34,357 bases of DNA from Muribaculaceae bacterium (GTDB taxonomy: Bacteria > Bacteroidota > Bacteroidia > Bacteroidales > Muribaculaceae), in contig WGUO01000032.1 of assembly GCA_014867205.1 (NCBI GenBank), forward strand, positions 1-34,357, given 5' to 3'. This document shows, piece after piece, positions 10,101 to 16,486 of the stretch (position 1 is its first letter; every line of letters begins with the position of its first letter). The notes under the pieces are model-generated. The model was given only the letters and a program-made list of their open reading frames with translations, did not search any database and was not told where the DNA came from. The translations under genes and the position numbers were made by a program.

Positions 10101-10391
10101 GGCACGGACCCCGTGACTTTCGGCAACGTGATGGCCGCGGACACGACTTTCCGCACACGCCCCGAGCTCGGTGCTCTCCTTGTGGCCTGCGCAGACTCTA
10201 TCAGACACAGATACAGCCTTGACAACGATACTCCGGCGCCGGCACAAAAAAAACTCGAGGCGGTATGCCTCGAGCTCCGTTCGCGCGGCCAGTATCATCT
10301 GCGTCAGCACCGGCTGCTGCGCGAGGCCTGGGCCGAGTACTCGCGCAACCTGCCTCCGCGCCTGCGCAACAAGATGGCGCCCATATATTGA
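7128..10391 (+). CDS. DUF2723 (GT117-like) polytopic membrane glycosyltransferase
   Basis: This 1087-aa protein has many hydrophobic helices in the first 360 residues and again near 610-720, followed by a large, probably periplasmic C-terminal region. The N-terminal loop has D39 and E42 in FWDCPEY, then GHPPGNPVW, the DUF2723 signature in the position of the GT-C catalytic acidic residues. The eukaryotic homologue TMEM260 is reported as a protein O-mannosyltransferase, so a lipid-linked sugar donor acting on the periplasmic face is a family-based inference. It is co-transcribed with the GDP-fucose synthase gene, consistent with protein or glycan decoration. The stop codon is embedded in a hairpin shared with the converging amidase gene. 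Confidence 0.85.
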   Translation: MTESEKRYLCAERWVAWGAFAILLATYWLTVAPTVSFWDCPEYVSAAYLLEVGHPPGNPVWMLVERVVTLFVPPRYAALAVNMSSGLFTAFAAFFLAKTIFRTGLWVLLKLPRRHIPAPLAAAGAALTGALAFGWCDSVWYSAVEAEVYALSIFMTSLCVWLMAKWAGTRNRIDSWRLLILIAYLFGLSIGIHQLNLLCIPALAMAWAIRRGIHTAGRMILILLLSLMAVACVLVGMMPSTIALAARFELLAVNDLGWPRLSGVAIYVALLGCSLLGAIIATRRSDSRLVMAITCFPAIFLSGIFIFSEHFAAGAAISAVASILLVSGQNFKSRRLCLSIWMLAMLLTGYSSYALIPVRGDIPSPANSAMPGEPFAFAAYQSREQYGAKPLLYGPTPFSRPMLHEDYDAEGHPKYTRYEIDYYRPVFVAAEPGARLKATLSGVSREDSTRNARLLERGGDAYIVRGMRGRPVKTPELDMWFPRITSADPVDIKSYAEWIGMDESTMTEVGISEAFDSTGRAVARMNAAGERVRPRSHRPTYLQNAQWLATYQTAFMYWRYLLWNFSGRQNDRPSQGEVQHGNFITGFPAVDNAMLGAEDHLPDVAGRDNPGRNRYFLLPLILGIVGMVWLLKSRRRGIQICSVTAVLFVMTGLAITVYLNQDPGEPRERDYSFLGSYLAYCVWIGFGALAVARRTRSVWGFAIPLAVVAWMGIENFDDHDRSGRYAARTFAANMLSSLEPDAIIFVNGDNYTFPLWYAQEVEGMRRDVRVVNLAYLNSPTYAANLMRDWRDSHALPTTLRRGDIIWDAFRSVRIAPGAKDTLGAAEALRRMRYAATPQFPARYVYLRVSPDSTAVYDVTALRGSGSAFDFARLMMFDIIATNAASSSPRPVYWINALGADRRIGLTDYTTQLPFTRRFGLLSPAERDREAISAVGRVIPPNPPGRKVYMDHAPAAMVAAQRGALTATAWRFLREGNLSYAVRTARIADLGLGTDPVTFGNVMAADTTFRTRPELGALLVACADSIRHRYSLDNDTPAPAQKKLEAVCLELRSRGQYHLRQHRLLREAWAEYSRNLPPRLRNKMAPIY

Positions 10392-10403
10392 CAGGCGCCA
10401 TCT
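10372..10403. terminator. Perfect 10-bp hairpin at a convergent gene junction
   Basis: AGATGGCGCC (10372-10381) and GGCGCCATCT (10394-10403) pair perfectly around a 12-nt loop. The left arm lies inside the last codons of the DUF2723 gene, and the stop is in the loop. The amidase gene ends at 10414 from the other side. A bidirectional terminator is likely, although no long T-tract follows. Confidence 0.6.
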
Positions 10404-10413
10404 CTCTCAGGCT

Positions 10414-10812
10414 TCACAGGTCGGCTATATCGAAACAGGGACAGGCCTTGGCCGCGAATTCCCTGTGGCCATGCACCGTGGCGCTCGGATAGCGGCGGCG
10501 CAGGCTCCCGATAAGCTCGCGGAGGGCGCGCCGCTGGGCCGGTGTGCGCGTGTCGCGCGGCTCGCCGGTCGCGGCATCAAGGCCTCCGACATAGCACACG
10601 CCGATCGACCGCGCATTCTGCCCTAAGCAATGCGCCCCCACTTCGCTCTCCCGACGCCCGGCATGGACCGTGCCGTCGAGGTACACCAGATAGTGGTACC
10701 CGATCGTGCGGAAACCGCGCGCCTTGTGCCATGCCTTGACATCGGCCACAGTCACCTCGCGCCCGGCCGGCGTGGCCGTGCAGTGTACTATTATCTTATC
10801 TATCTTTCTCAT
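10414..10812 (-). CDS. N-acetylmuramoyl-L-alanine amidase (Amidase_2, T7-lysozyme-like)
   Basis: A zinc amidase of about 132 aa that should cut the bond between N-acetylmuramic acid and the stem peptide. Visible motifs are IIVHCTAT (first zinc His), GYHYLVYLDGTV, and the second ligand region in TVHGHREFAAKACPCFD (His, then the catalytic Lys and Cys ligand). No signal peptide is present, as for phage endolysins that need a holin. It is the last gene of the minus-strand block, 27 nt after a holin-like gene. I chose the MRKIDK start; an ATG two codons upstream (10818) is possible. It fits the short stand-alone endolysins of Bacteroidales prophages and prophage remnants. Confidence 0.9.
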   Translation of the reverse strand: MRKIDKIIVHCTATPAGREVTVADVKAWHKARGFRTIGYHYLVYLDGTVHAGRRESEVGAHCLGQNARSIGVCYVGGLDAATGEPRDTRTPAQRRALRELIGSLRRRYPSATVHGHREFAAKACPCFDIADL

Positions 10813-10839
10813 AAACATCTGTCTTAAAGGTTCTGCAGT

Positions 10840-11046
10840 TCATTTGACGGACTTGTCTGGGGGGCGCCCGAAGATCGTGCCCACGAATGTCGAGATCTCT
10901 CCGAACGCCACTAACAGCGAACTGTCGATCTCGCCCGGAGGCGGGATTATCATTCCCGCCACAAGCATCGCGCATCCGATGCCCATCACTCCGATTGCCG
11001 TCATGTCAGCCAGACGGCTGCCTTGGTTCTCTCTCTTTGTTTCCAT
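10840..11046 (-). CDS. Holin-like small membrane protein
   Basis: This 68-aa protein (start METKRENQGS) has one clear transmembrane helix (TAIGVMGIGCAMLVAGMII) and a second moderately hydrophobic stretch (SSLLVAFGEISTFVGTIFG), with a charged N-terminus and a basic tail. Size, topology and position directly before the endolysin gene fit a phage holin or a holin-derived protein. No family was recognised by sequence. Seventeen nt separate it from the upstream gene, so it belongs to the same transcript. A longer frame to 11112 would overlap the upstream gene and is less likely. Confidence 0.6.
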   Translation of the reverse strand: METKRENQGSRLADMTAIGVMGIGCAMLVAGMIIPPPGEIDSSLLVAFGEISTFVGTIFGRPPDKSVK

Positions 11047-11063
11047 TGGTGAACAGGATATTT

Positions 11064-11660
11064 TCAGTCTGTGCCCACGACCTGTCTGACCATTCCGGCT
11101 ATGCGGGCGCACACATCGGGTAGAAGGCCCGGCGGCAGGTCTATCATTCCGTCGATGAGACTCGGAGCCTCCAGCCAGTCAAACTCGGCGATCTGCGAGC
11201 CGGCGTATGTGCCGAACACCTCGAGTTCCCTCACATCGCCGCGCTGACGCACGGCCACTGCTCCGCGGCGCCGGCGCCTCCGGCTTCCGCGCACATATTC
11301 CGCGGCAAGCAGCGAGTGCTGTTCCGAGCCGACGGCAACCGGCGTCACAACGCCGTATTGCCAGTCGGTCATCCGGAAATAGAGTAGCCTCAGGAACCGT
11401 GGCGGCAGCGCGACGGTCGCCATGTCGGCCCGCGTATGCACGGCGCGCATATCGCTGCCGCCCAGATGCCGGCACTCGTCAATCGCCTCGACCGGCGCCG
11501 TGAGGAGAACCTCACGGGCAGCCGTGTCGACAAACCGGCGTATCAGCACCGGCAGCGTGACACCCGGGTCGCAGTATTCCACCCGCTCGTCAAGGAGCTC
11601 GCGGTTCTCGTCGAGCAGGTCGAGCACATGGTCCTCGATGGTCTTGATGCTGGTCCTCAT
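11064..11660 (-). CDS. Putative phage head-tail adaptor-like protein
   Basis: This 198-aa protein has an N-terminal helical half (IKTIEDHVLDLLDENRELLDE; RRFVDTAAREVL), a strand-rich middle with VALPPRFLRLLYFRMTDWQYGV, a basic RRRRRR loop, and a C-terminal helical segment DLPPGLLPDVCARIAGMVRQV. This order (helices, an LPxxFLRL strand, an exchanged-sheet region, then a helix near the end) recalls adaptor proteins of short-tailed phages with SU10-type capsids (DUF6682-like). I infer the family from pattern only. Its ATG lies 3 nt after the stop of the 72-aa gene, so the two are coupled. If it is an adaptor, it has no portal to dock to in this window. Confidence 0.5.
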   Translation of the reverse strand: MRTSIKTIEDHVLDLLDENRELLDERVEYCDPGVTLPVLIRRFVDTAAREVLLTAPVEAIDECRHLGGSDMRAVHTRADMATVALPPRFLRLLYFRMTDWQYGVVTPVAVGSEQHSLLAAEYVRGSRRRRRRGAVAVRQRGDVRELEVFGTYAGSQIAEFDWLEAPSLIDGMIDLPPGLLPDVCARIAGMVRQVVGTD

Positions 11661-11663
11661 GGT

Positions 11664-11882
11664 CTACTCCGCTGACAGTCTGCGTATACGCCCGCTTCTG
11701 AACTCGGGAGTCATCTCGATCAGCCGCCTGACATACTCCGACCGGGTGGAGAAGCGCGCCGGCACCACTCCGTAGCCGCTCATCGAGCCGCCGGTAAATC
11801 TCACAAGTATTCTGGCCTGTCCGGCCGGTATCAGCATGCGCCACTCGGTCATGCCGTACACTCCATAGATATAGGTGTTCAT
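11664..11882 (-). CDS. Small conserved-looking protein of the capsid block
   Basis: A 72-aa protein, or 62 aa if it starts at MTEWRMLIPAG (11852). It is strand-rich with a basic C-terminal half (RSEYVRRLIEMTPEFRSGRIRR). I do not recognise the family. It lies between the capsid-like and adaptor-like genes in transcription order and abuts the latter, so a head-completion or capsid-decoration role is possible but unproven. The start ATG AAC ACC TAT is itself part of the upstream repeat: the 9-base word AACACCTAT occurs both in the codons and just outside them, so the array appears to have grown from the gene's edge. Confidence 0.6.
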   Translation of the reverse strand: MNTYIYGVYGMTEWRMLIPAGQARILVRFTGGSMSGYGVVPARFSTRSEYVRRLIEMTPEFRSGRIRRLSAE

Positions 11883-12003
11883 ATAGGTGTTAGGTGTTAG
11901 GTGTTAGAGTTTAGGTGGTTAGAGTTTAGGTGTTAGATGTTCGGGGTTAGGCCTAAAATCTCAAGTCTAAAACCTAACACCTTAGAATCTAACACCTTAA
12001 AAT
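11876..12003. repeat. TAGGTGTT / CTAACACC repeat array with inverted halves
   Basis: About 125 bp between the capsid-like gene and the 72-aa gene. The left half is repeats of TAGGTGTTAG with GAGTTTAGG variants. The right half (about 11955-12000) carries the complementary CTAACACCTTA words, so a stem-loop can form. Related words occur at 14578-14622 and near 25609-25635. Confidence 0.85.
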
Positions 12004-13518
12004 CTATTCCAAATTCAGTTCTCCCTTGTATTCGGTCCAGACGGTGACGATCTGCTTGTCTTCGTTGCGCTCGCGGCGGCACTGCCACATCTGTCCGGCG
12101 CGTGCCGACGGCGAGATGCCGGGGCAGTCACAGTTCAGGTAGTAGATCTCGCCGCTCACCACATCGGTCGGGGCCTCGGCCTTGTCCCACATCTTGAAGA
12201 GCAGCGCGACGTCTGATCCCCCCTTCCCCTCTCCGTCGATCCAGATATGGCAGGCACCCTTCAGTGCGAGCGCGTCCCAGATCAGGATGCCGTTGCGGGT
12301 GGCCTCCTCACCCTCTACACGGTCGCTGAAACTGTGCTCCGCGCTATAGATGTAGTGTACCAGGCGGTTCTCTCCTATCAGCGCTCCCGAGTTGCTCCAG
12401 CCCAGGCGGTCGAGCGTCGGCTCGCGCTTGATCTCGATGTCGCCGAACACGGTGTGGAAGTTCGTCACCGTCCAGCCTATGGCGTTGACCTTGGTCGTGA
12501 TCTGTATCTCCGGATGCTTCGAGAAGTCGATGCACTGTATCTGTTCCAGCAGGTTCTTGCCGGCGAGAAGGAGGGCCGTCTTGGGCACATCCTCGCCGGT
12601 GAAGAACATCTTGGCGAGACCGATCACACGCTCCACGGTCCACTTGCCGCTGTGCTGCAGCTCGCGCTTGAACTGCCAGCGGATTCCCTCGGTGCAGTAG
12701 ACATACTGCATGCCCATGCGCGGCACATTGACCTTGAACTTGCCGCCGCGCCCGGCCCAGAGCGTGCGGTTGCCGCGCACCTTGAAGTTGGCGATGGCCT
12801 GCTCGGCGATAATCGCCTTGGCGAAGGGGAGACGCTTGCGCTGGCTCTCGAAATAGTCGGATACCACCTGGTTCATGCCGCGCTTCTGCAGGTAGACGCG
12901 TGTGGGGTGAGGCACGATGATGTCGGGGTCCACCTCCTTCTGCGTCTCGTAGAGCGAGTTGGCCAGCACGACGCATACCGTTCCCTTGGGTATGGCCGGC
13001 ACGGTGCAGAACTCGTCGCCCGTGCTCTGGCGCGGTCCGTTCACGGCCCGTACCACCGGGTTGCTGGTGGTCGTGTCATAGCCGGTCACGAAGAGCATCA
13101 GGTCCTTGCCGGGGGTCTCCTGTGTGCCGTTCTCGTCATAGCCGTTCACCCCCTTGACGAGCAGCGTCGAGTAGGGACGCGGTATCGTCTGGTCGCTCGC
13201 CCTGAGCGGCAGCACGGTCTGCATCTGAGCCGATGCCTGGACATCGCCGCTGACCACTACGCTGCTCCGCGACTCGTCAATCATGAAGTGGTCTACCTCG
13301 GGCGAGTTCACCTTGACGCGCTTGGCCTTGAGCATAAGGTTCATCAGCGGGGTGTCATCGCTGTTGAAGCGGAAGAGCTCGTCGTCGATGTCACACTCGA
13401 TCAGGTTGCCGGCATTGATTCCACCGGTGGCCTCGGCCACTCCCGATACTGTTGCTGCCTCTCCGGGCATCTGGGTCATGTTGCCCGATGTGCCGGGCAT
13501 TATTGTTGTCTTTTCCAT
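12004..13518 (-). CDS. Major capsid protein-like (SU10/DUF5309-type)
   Basis: This 504-aa soluble protein has no signal peptide. The N-terminal Gly/Thr/Met-rich arm is followed by ELFRFNSDDTPLMNLMLKAKRVKVNSPE. A start of that kind (a 'T/D-x-TPLxxLL' helix, then a strand replacing a wild-type interaction surface) is typical of the SU10/DUF5309 major capsid family. The middle has ESQRKRLPFAKAIIAEQAIANFKVRGNRTLWAGRGGKF, a helix resembling the spine region, and the C-terminal part is strand-rich. Family assignment is by pattern, not search. An acidic scaffold-like gene precedes it and an adaptor-like gene follows, the usual head-gene order. Simple-repeat arrays occupy both flanks, which is unusual for tightly packed phage genes. 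Confidence 0.65.
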   Translation of the reverse strand: MEKTTIMPGTSGNMTQMPGEAATVSGVAEATGGINAGNLIECDIDDELFRFNSDDTPLMNLMLKAKRVKVNSPEVDHFMIDESRSSVVVSGDVQASAQMQTVLPLRASDQTIPRPYSTLLVKGVNGYDENGTQETPGKDLMLFVTGYDTTTSNPVVRAVNGPRQSTGDEFCTVPAIPKGTVCVVLANSLYETQKEVDPDIIVPHPTRVYLQKRGMNQVVSDYFESQRKRLPFAKAIIAEQAIANFKVRGNRTLWAGRGGKFKVNVPRMGMQYVYCTEGIRWQFKRELQHSGKWTVERVIGLAKMFFTGEDVPKTALLLAGKNLLEQIQCIDFSKHPEIQITTKVNAIGWTVTNFHTVFGDIEIKREPTLDRLGWSNSGALIGENRLVHYIYSAEHSFSDRVEGEEATRNGILIWDALALKGACHIWIDGEGKGGSDVALLFKMWDKAEAPTDVVSGEIYYLNCDCPGISPSARAGQMWQCRRERNEDKQIVTVWTEYKGELNLE

Positions 13519-13530
13519 AATCTTTTAGCA

Positions 13531-13574
13531 ATTAGTTTGTTAAGCAGTTATTAAAATTAGTTTGTTAAGCAGTT
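13531..13574. repeat. Two 19-bp direct repeats upstream of the capsid-like gene
   Basis: ATTAGTTTGTTAAGCAGTT occurs at 13531-13549 and 13556-13574 with a 25-bp period, immediately upstream of the capsid-like start on the minus strand. It could be a paired operator or a local duplication. No clear -33/-7 promoter overlaps it. Confidence 0.7.
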
Positions 13575-13601
13575 TACAATCGAATTTTGTTTAGTTATTG
13601 C

Positions 13602-13786
13602 AATCAATCATTCATCATTCATCACTCATCATTCATAATTCATCATTTATCATTCATCATTAATGGCTCATCACTGATAATTCATCATTCATAATTCATA
13701 ATTCATCATTAATGGCTCATCATTAATGCCTCATCACTCCTCATTCATAATTCATCATTCATAATTCATAATTAATGACTCATCAT
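13602..13786. repeat. ATTCATCATT-family AT-rich array
   Basis: About 185 bp made of ATTCATCATT, ATTCATAATT, ACTCATCATT and AATGGCTCATCATT words, placed between the scaffold-like and capsid-like genes. It belongs to the same word family as the array at 2848-3212, in the orientation of that array's block 3. No gene is visible in it. Confidence 0.9.
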
Positions 13787-14338
13787 TTAAATAGCTCCGC
13801 GGGCCAGGTCGAATATACTCGGGCTTCGGCTTCCGCGGTCTCCGCCGCAACCGGTACCGGGGTGTGGCAGCCCGTCGCTGTCGGTCGTCAGAGCCTTTAG
13901 CTCGTCGATACTCGCGTTGCGGCCCTTGATCTCGCCGGTCTCGAGAGCGCTCTCCACAGCCCGCTCATAATCGCAGCCCCGCGAGATTATCTCGAAGAGG
14001 GCGTCGTCGGCCTCCGCGCCCCGCATCACGTCGGCGATACGCCCGACAGCCCGGCGCGTCTCGTCGCTCAGTGCCTCCTCCTGACCCGAATCCTGAAGCC
14101 ACGCCTCGAAGGCATCCATCAGCCCCGCCCCCGGGTCCTGCTCCGCGCTCACCTCTTCCTCTTCGGTCTGAATGTCCTGCTCTTCATCAGCATCCGGGGC
14201 GCCCCCCTCCGGCTGAGCCGGTATTGCACCCGCTCCGGCTGCCTCCGGCTGTGGGTCGGTTGTCTCGGTCTGGGCCATTACCGCCGGGTCCAGATTATCC
14301 CGGTCGGCCTCTTCATTTTTCTTTCTCAGTTTAAACAT
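13787..14338 (-). CDS. Acidic, disordered scaffold-like protein
   Basis: This 183-aa protein is very rich in Glu, Asp, Ala, Pro and Gln in residues 8-75, followed by a helical domain (AGLMDAFEAWLQDSGQEEAL; DETRRAVGRIADVMRGAEADDALFEIISRG). It ends in a glycine-rich linker and a short hydrophobic tail, SIFDLARGAI. It has no signal peptide. Composition, length and position upstream of the capsid-like gene fit a phage scaffolding or internal capsid protein, although no homology was recognised. The discrete C-terminal tail is the kind of element scaffolds, or cargo proteins, use to bind a shell; that is inference. Confidence 0.55.
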   Translation of the reverse strand: MFKLRKKNEEADRDNLDPAVMAQTETTDPQPEAAGAGAIPAQPEGGAPDADEEQDIQTEEEEVSAEQDPGAGLMDAFEAWLQDSGQEEALSDETRRAVGRIADVMRGAEADDALFEIISRGCDYERAVESALETGEIKGRNASIDELKALTTDSDGLPHPGTGCGGDRGSRSPSIFDLARGAI

Positions 14339-14503
14339 AGTCTTTTGGTATTTGAGGTTGTCTGTAAAAGTTTACACCGCGAAATTACAACCCCGTCGCA
14401 CCTACCGACCTTTATCCATACCCTACCGCACCTACCGCACAAATAAAGCCCCGCGCATCCGCGCAGAGCCACACGATAATTTACAGGGAGGAGCAAAATT
14501 TTC

Positions 14504-14532
14504 ACTATCCATATCACGTTGTATGTGATAGT
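14504..14532. promoter_or_regulatory. Nested inverted repeat, possible operator
   Basis: The 290-bp divergent region between the capsid block and the TPR regulator contains TATCAC (14512-14517) and GTGATA (14525-14530), nested with ACTATC and GATAGT arms from 14504 to 14532. Such a two-fold symmetric site could bind a dimeric regulator of either direction. No confident promoter is visible in this region. Confidence 0.35.
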
Positions 14533-14577
14533 TGCGTTATTCCACACCGCGTGTTGCGACCGAAAGGTACAAATACA

Positions 14578-14622
14578 CACCTAACATCTAACACCTAACA
14601 TCTAACACCTAACACCAACCCA
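14578..14622. repeat. CTAACAC/TCTAACA leader array
   Basis: Short units CCTAACAT, CTAACACC and TCTAACAC are repeated about five times directly before the ATG at 14629. It therefore lies in the presumed 5' leader of the regulator gene. It shares its word with the array at 11876-12003 but in the other orientation relative to the nearest gene. Confidence 0.85.
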
Positions 14623-14628
14623 TCACCT

Positions 14629-16347
14629 ATGAAACCAATCCTATGGCTTGCCATTATGCCGTTTATCATGCTGCTGTCAGGCAGTTGCGGAGAACGTTGC
14701 GGACTTGACCGCGAAAACCTCGAGCGTATCGAGGAAGGAATGTCAGCCGACCCGAATGCGAGCCTCCTCGCCTTGGACTCGATCGACCACGAGAGTCTCG
14801 AGAATCCCGACCAGATGCTCTATGACCTGCTGCGCATCAAGGCCAGCGACAAGGCCTTTATCCGCCACACTAACGCGATGCCAATTAAACGCGTTGTGGG
14901 ATACTATGTCGGAACAGGCGATATAAAGCGTAAAGCCGAGTCTCTCTACTATGCAGGCCGGGTTTTTTCAGACCTCGGCGACTATCCTGAGGCAATCAAG
15001 TATGTTCGTCAGGCTCTGGATATTTTACCATCTGAGACGAATGATGATGATATGCAAACCCTTAAGACACGCGTGCTATACAATTTAGGGTTTATGTTGC
15101 AGTCTATTAGGGAATACAACGAGGCAGTTGAATATCTTAATCAGGCAACTCCTATTCTTGAAAAGTCAAATGACCGTAAACGATTAATGTATAATCTTGA
15201 ACTGCAGACCAACATATACATTAAAATGAAAGACTACAAGACAGCCGAAAATTATTGCATTAAATGTATGAATATTGCAAAAGACTTTTCAGATAGTGAT
15301 TTGGCCTTGCAACAGATTAATTTGGGCGTTATAAAATTAAAAAAGGGTAGAAATGACAGTGCTTTGATGCTTGCTCGCGGTGTCGTAGAAAGAGTATCCG
15401 AAAGAGATTATCCTATGACATTAGGAGAAGTGTCTGACATTTATTTAAAAAATGGAATATTGGATACAGCTTATCTATATGCTCATAGACTTTGTCAGTT
15501 GGAAGATACGAAGAATCAGAAGCGTGGCTTTCAGAATATATTGGAGACAGAACTTATCCAATTTCTTCCAAAAGATTCCATAATTGACTATGTCCGCAAG
15601 TACAGCAAGATAATGGAACATTTTGTAGACAAGAATGCCGACGAAGCAACCTTGATGCAGAATACATTATATAATTATAAGTTACGTGAGAAAGACCTGA
15701 TGGTCTCGAAGGATAGGAATAAGGATTTGTGGATATATATAATCTGTATTGTATCGTTTGCCTTTATTTTGGGTGCCGTTATCTTTATATTGAAGAAAAG
15801 AAATCGGCAACAGAAACAGATAATGAGTGAATCTATCGAAGAGGCTTCACGACTGCGGCAAACCCTTGGGCCCCAAAACATACAAAGTGAAGATGCGGAA
15901 TCTGAAATTGAAGTGGACAAAAGAAGGACAAATTTAAGAAAAGAATTATTGGAAGCATGTAAGAGGAATTCTGACACCTTAAAAAATGTCCCCGTAATTC
16001 TTAATGTTTCACTTCAAGACAAGTTAAATGACTGCATAAGGAATAATAAGGATATGTCCAATGTCTCTCCTCTATGGTCGAAAATTGAAGAGGATGTTCT
16101 AAAAGTGTCTCCATTATTCAAAGATCGGATAGAATTACTGACCGATTACAATATTAGCGATACTATGCAAATTGAGACGTATCATCTCGCGCTTCTGATC
16201 AAATGCGGATTTTCTCCGACGCAGTGTTTTAAATTGATGCCAATTTCAAAGTCAACAGTCTCATACCGTAGAAATATACTTGTAAAGTGCATTTTGGGTT
16301 CAGAATTCAATGATTTCACACTTGATGATGTAATTCGCAGTATATAA
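14629..16347 (+). CDS. Lipobox-TPR-TM-HTH sensor/regulator
   Basis: This 572-aa protein has an N-terminal signal with a lipobox (LSGSC, Cys20), TPR-like helical repeats from about 95 to 300 (YYAGRVFSDLGDYPEAIKYVRQAL is one unit), a transmembrane helix at about 367-389, a coiled segment, and a C-terminal HTH-like region. That region has LALLIKCGFSPTQCFKLM followed by SKSTVSYRRNILVKCI, matching the membrane-anchored TPR-HTH regulators common in Bacteroidales. It probably senses a periplasmic signal and controls nearby surface genes. The first 370 nt are GC-rich like the core genome and the rest is clearly AT-rich, suggesting a recombination joint near 15000. The leader is a repeat array. Confidence 0.8.
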   Translation: MKPILWLAIMPFIMLLSGSCGERCGLDRENLERIEEGMSADPNASLLALDSIDHESLENPDQMLYDLLRIKASDKAFIRHTNAMPIKRVVGYYVGTGDIKRKAESLYYAGRVFSDLGDYPEAIKYVRQALDILPSETNDDDMQTLKTRVLYNLGFMLQSIREYNEAVEYLNQATPILEKSNDRKRLMYNLELQTNIYIKMKDYKTAENYCIKCMNIAKDFSDSDLALQQINLGVIKLKKGRNDSALMLARGVVERVSERDYPMTLGEVSDIYLKNGILDTAYLYAHRLCQLEDTKNQKRGFQNILETELIQFLPKDSIIDYVRKYSKIMEHFVDKNADEATLMQNTLYNYKLREKDLMVSKDRNKDLWIYIICIVSFAFILGAVIFILKKRNRQQKQIMSESIEEASRLRQTLGPQNIQSEDAESEIEVDKRRTNLRKELLEACKRNSDTLKNVPVILNVSLQDKLNDCIRNNKDMSNVSPLWSKIEEDVLKVSPLFKDRIELLTDYNISDTMQIETYHLALLIKCGFSPTQCFKLMPISKSTVSYRRNILVKCILGSEFNDFTLDDVIRSI

Positions 16348-16363
16348 ACAACGTATACTTTTT

Positions 16364-16419
16364 AAAACAGTTCAGATTGTTGTTCGAAATTAATTTCGAA
16401 CAACAATCTGAACTGTTTT
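16364..16419. terminator. Perfect 56-bp palindrome (28-bp arms)
   Basis: The arms 16364-16391 and 16392-16419 are exact reverse complements with no loop. They begin AAAACAGTTCAG and end CTGAACTGTTTT, centred on AAATTAATTT. The symmetric A4/T4 ends make it suitable as a terminator in both directions. It lies 17 nt after the TPR-HTH stop. Confidence 0.8.
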
Positions 16420-16420
16420 C

Positions 16421-16452
16421 TTTGGTGTAGGCGGCTATCTGAAGTAATTTTG
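16421..16452 (+). promoter_or_regulatory. Bacteroidota-type promoter for the small secreted protein
   Basis: TTTG (16421-16424), a 20-nt spacer and TAATTTTG (16445-16452) form a full-consensus promoter placed 1 nt after the palindrome. The leader is about 28 nt and consists of the ACACAAC array. Confidence 0.8.
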
Positions 16453-16455
16453 CAA

Positions 16456-16485
16456 GCACAACACACAACACACAACACACAACAC
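16456..16485. repeat. ACAACAC 7-bp leader array
   Basis: About four copies of a 7-bp unit (CACAACA phase) fill the space between the -7 box and the ATG at 16487, so copy-number change would alter leader length and promoter-to-start spacing. Confidence 0.85.
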
Positions 16486-16486
16486 T

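Noticed and set aside
11876..12003. Telomere-like (TTAGG) repeats implying a linear replicon end
   Set aside because: The array is internal, short, imperfect and inverted, with ordinary genes on both sides.
12247..13554. A 435-codon open frame on the plus strand opposite the capsid-like gene
   Set aside because: It has the low-complexity composition of an antisense shadow and no recognisable motif, while the minus-strand frame has a coherent fold-like pattern and block context.
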